Source of the DNA: DASVBJ01 sp036375895
Lineage (GTDB): Bacteria; Actinomycetota; Actinomycetes; JACCUZ01
Direction: 5' to 3'
DNA: 21,906 nt
Assembly (NCBI GenBank): GCA_036375895.1
Contig: DASVBJ010000224.1
Span: 1-21,906, forward strand
This document shows, one piece after another, positions 21,786-21,906 of this stretch. The notes under the pieces are model-generated. The model was not told where the DNA came from. It saw only the letters and a list, made by a program, of their open reading frames with translations, and ran no database searches. A program made the translations under genes and the position numbers. Position 1 is the first letter of the stretch. The number at the start of each line of letters is the position of its first letter.

Positions 21786-21800
21786 GTGGTCAATGACCAC
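21786..21800. promoter_or_regulatory. Perfect palindrome GTGGTCA-A-TGACCAC
   Basis: A 15-bp perfect inverted repeat 56 nt upstream of the GYD gene overlaps its likely -35 (TTGACC on the minus strand). It resembles a repressor site for a dimeric regulator. The regulator is not identified; it could also act on the gene starting at 21876. Confidence 0.5.
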
Positions 21801-21875
21801 TTCCGGCTAGGCACGTCGCCCGCGGCGACTCGTGCAACAGCCTCGGTTCACAAGGGCATCAGGTAGTTTCCGGTC

Positions 21876-21906
21876 ATGGGTGACCCGCTCGACCCCAGGC
21901 TGCTCG
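21876..21906 (+). CDS. Start of an unidentified gene, cut by the window end
   Basis: ATG at 21876 opens MGDPLDPRLL, in frame to the end of the window. A TAGTTT box (21864-21869) lies 6 nt before the ATG, which would suit a leaderless transcript; no Shine-Dalgarno is seen. Ten residues are too few to name a family, and the start itself is a guess. Confidence 0.4.
   Translation, partial: MGDPLDPRLL

Overview
The window looks like chromosomal DNA of a high-GC actinobacterium. Codon third positions are almost all G or C, GTG and TTG starts are common, and the 2-oxoglutarate dehydrogenase component is the fused E2-E1 Kgd/OdhA type found only in Actinobacteria, followed by the small DUF6104 gene that often accompanies it. 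A Nocardioidaceae-like organism is my guess from gene content and style, not something the sequence proves. I see no rRNA, tRNA, CRISPR array, phage gene or intact transposon.

Region by region. 1-3010 is loosely packed: a DUF3592-like membrane protein (minus), a DUF1254/DUF1214 protein (plus), then a small graveyard in which a fragment of an acyl-CoA ligase is joined in frame to a 3'-truncated cold-shock/DUF1294 membrane protein gene. 3069-3542 is a GNAT acetyltransferase. 3583-6222 (minus) is a complete polar amino-acid ABC importer: lipoprotein binding protein, permease, ATPase. Divergent from it is an NAD(P)-malic enzyme (6498-7682), followed by an MDR-family oxidoreductase, an APH-like kinase and a stand-alone RsbRD_N-like protein, all plus strand.

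10295-18073 is a long minus-strand block. Read in transcription order it holds a beta-hydroxyacid dehydrogenase overlapping an acyl-CoA dehydrogenase, then kgd with the small DUF6104 gene, then a DUF4097 protein overlapping its likely PadR regulator. 18264-19311 (plus) pairs a DUF1801 protein with a dihydrofolate-reductase-like protein. 19381-21404 is a divergent ArsR-type regulator and MFS exporter pair. The window closes with a GYD-domain protein (minus) and the first codons of an unidentified plus-strand gene.

The metabolic theme is central carbon and acyl-CoA metabolism: malic enzyme, 2-oxoglutarate oxidation, an acyl-CoA dehydrogenase with a hydroxyacid dehydrogenase, and amino-acid uptake. 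I did not find a convincing new multi-gene system. The most informative non-coding signals are a triplicated operator at the DUF4097-padR promoter, a two-operator leaderless promoter between the ArsR regulator and the MFS gene, a palindrome between the ABC operon and the malic enzyme, and the chimeric pseudogene at 2464-3009.
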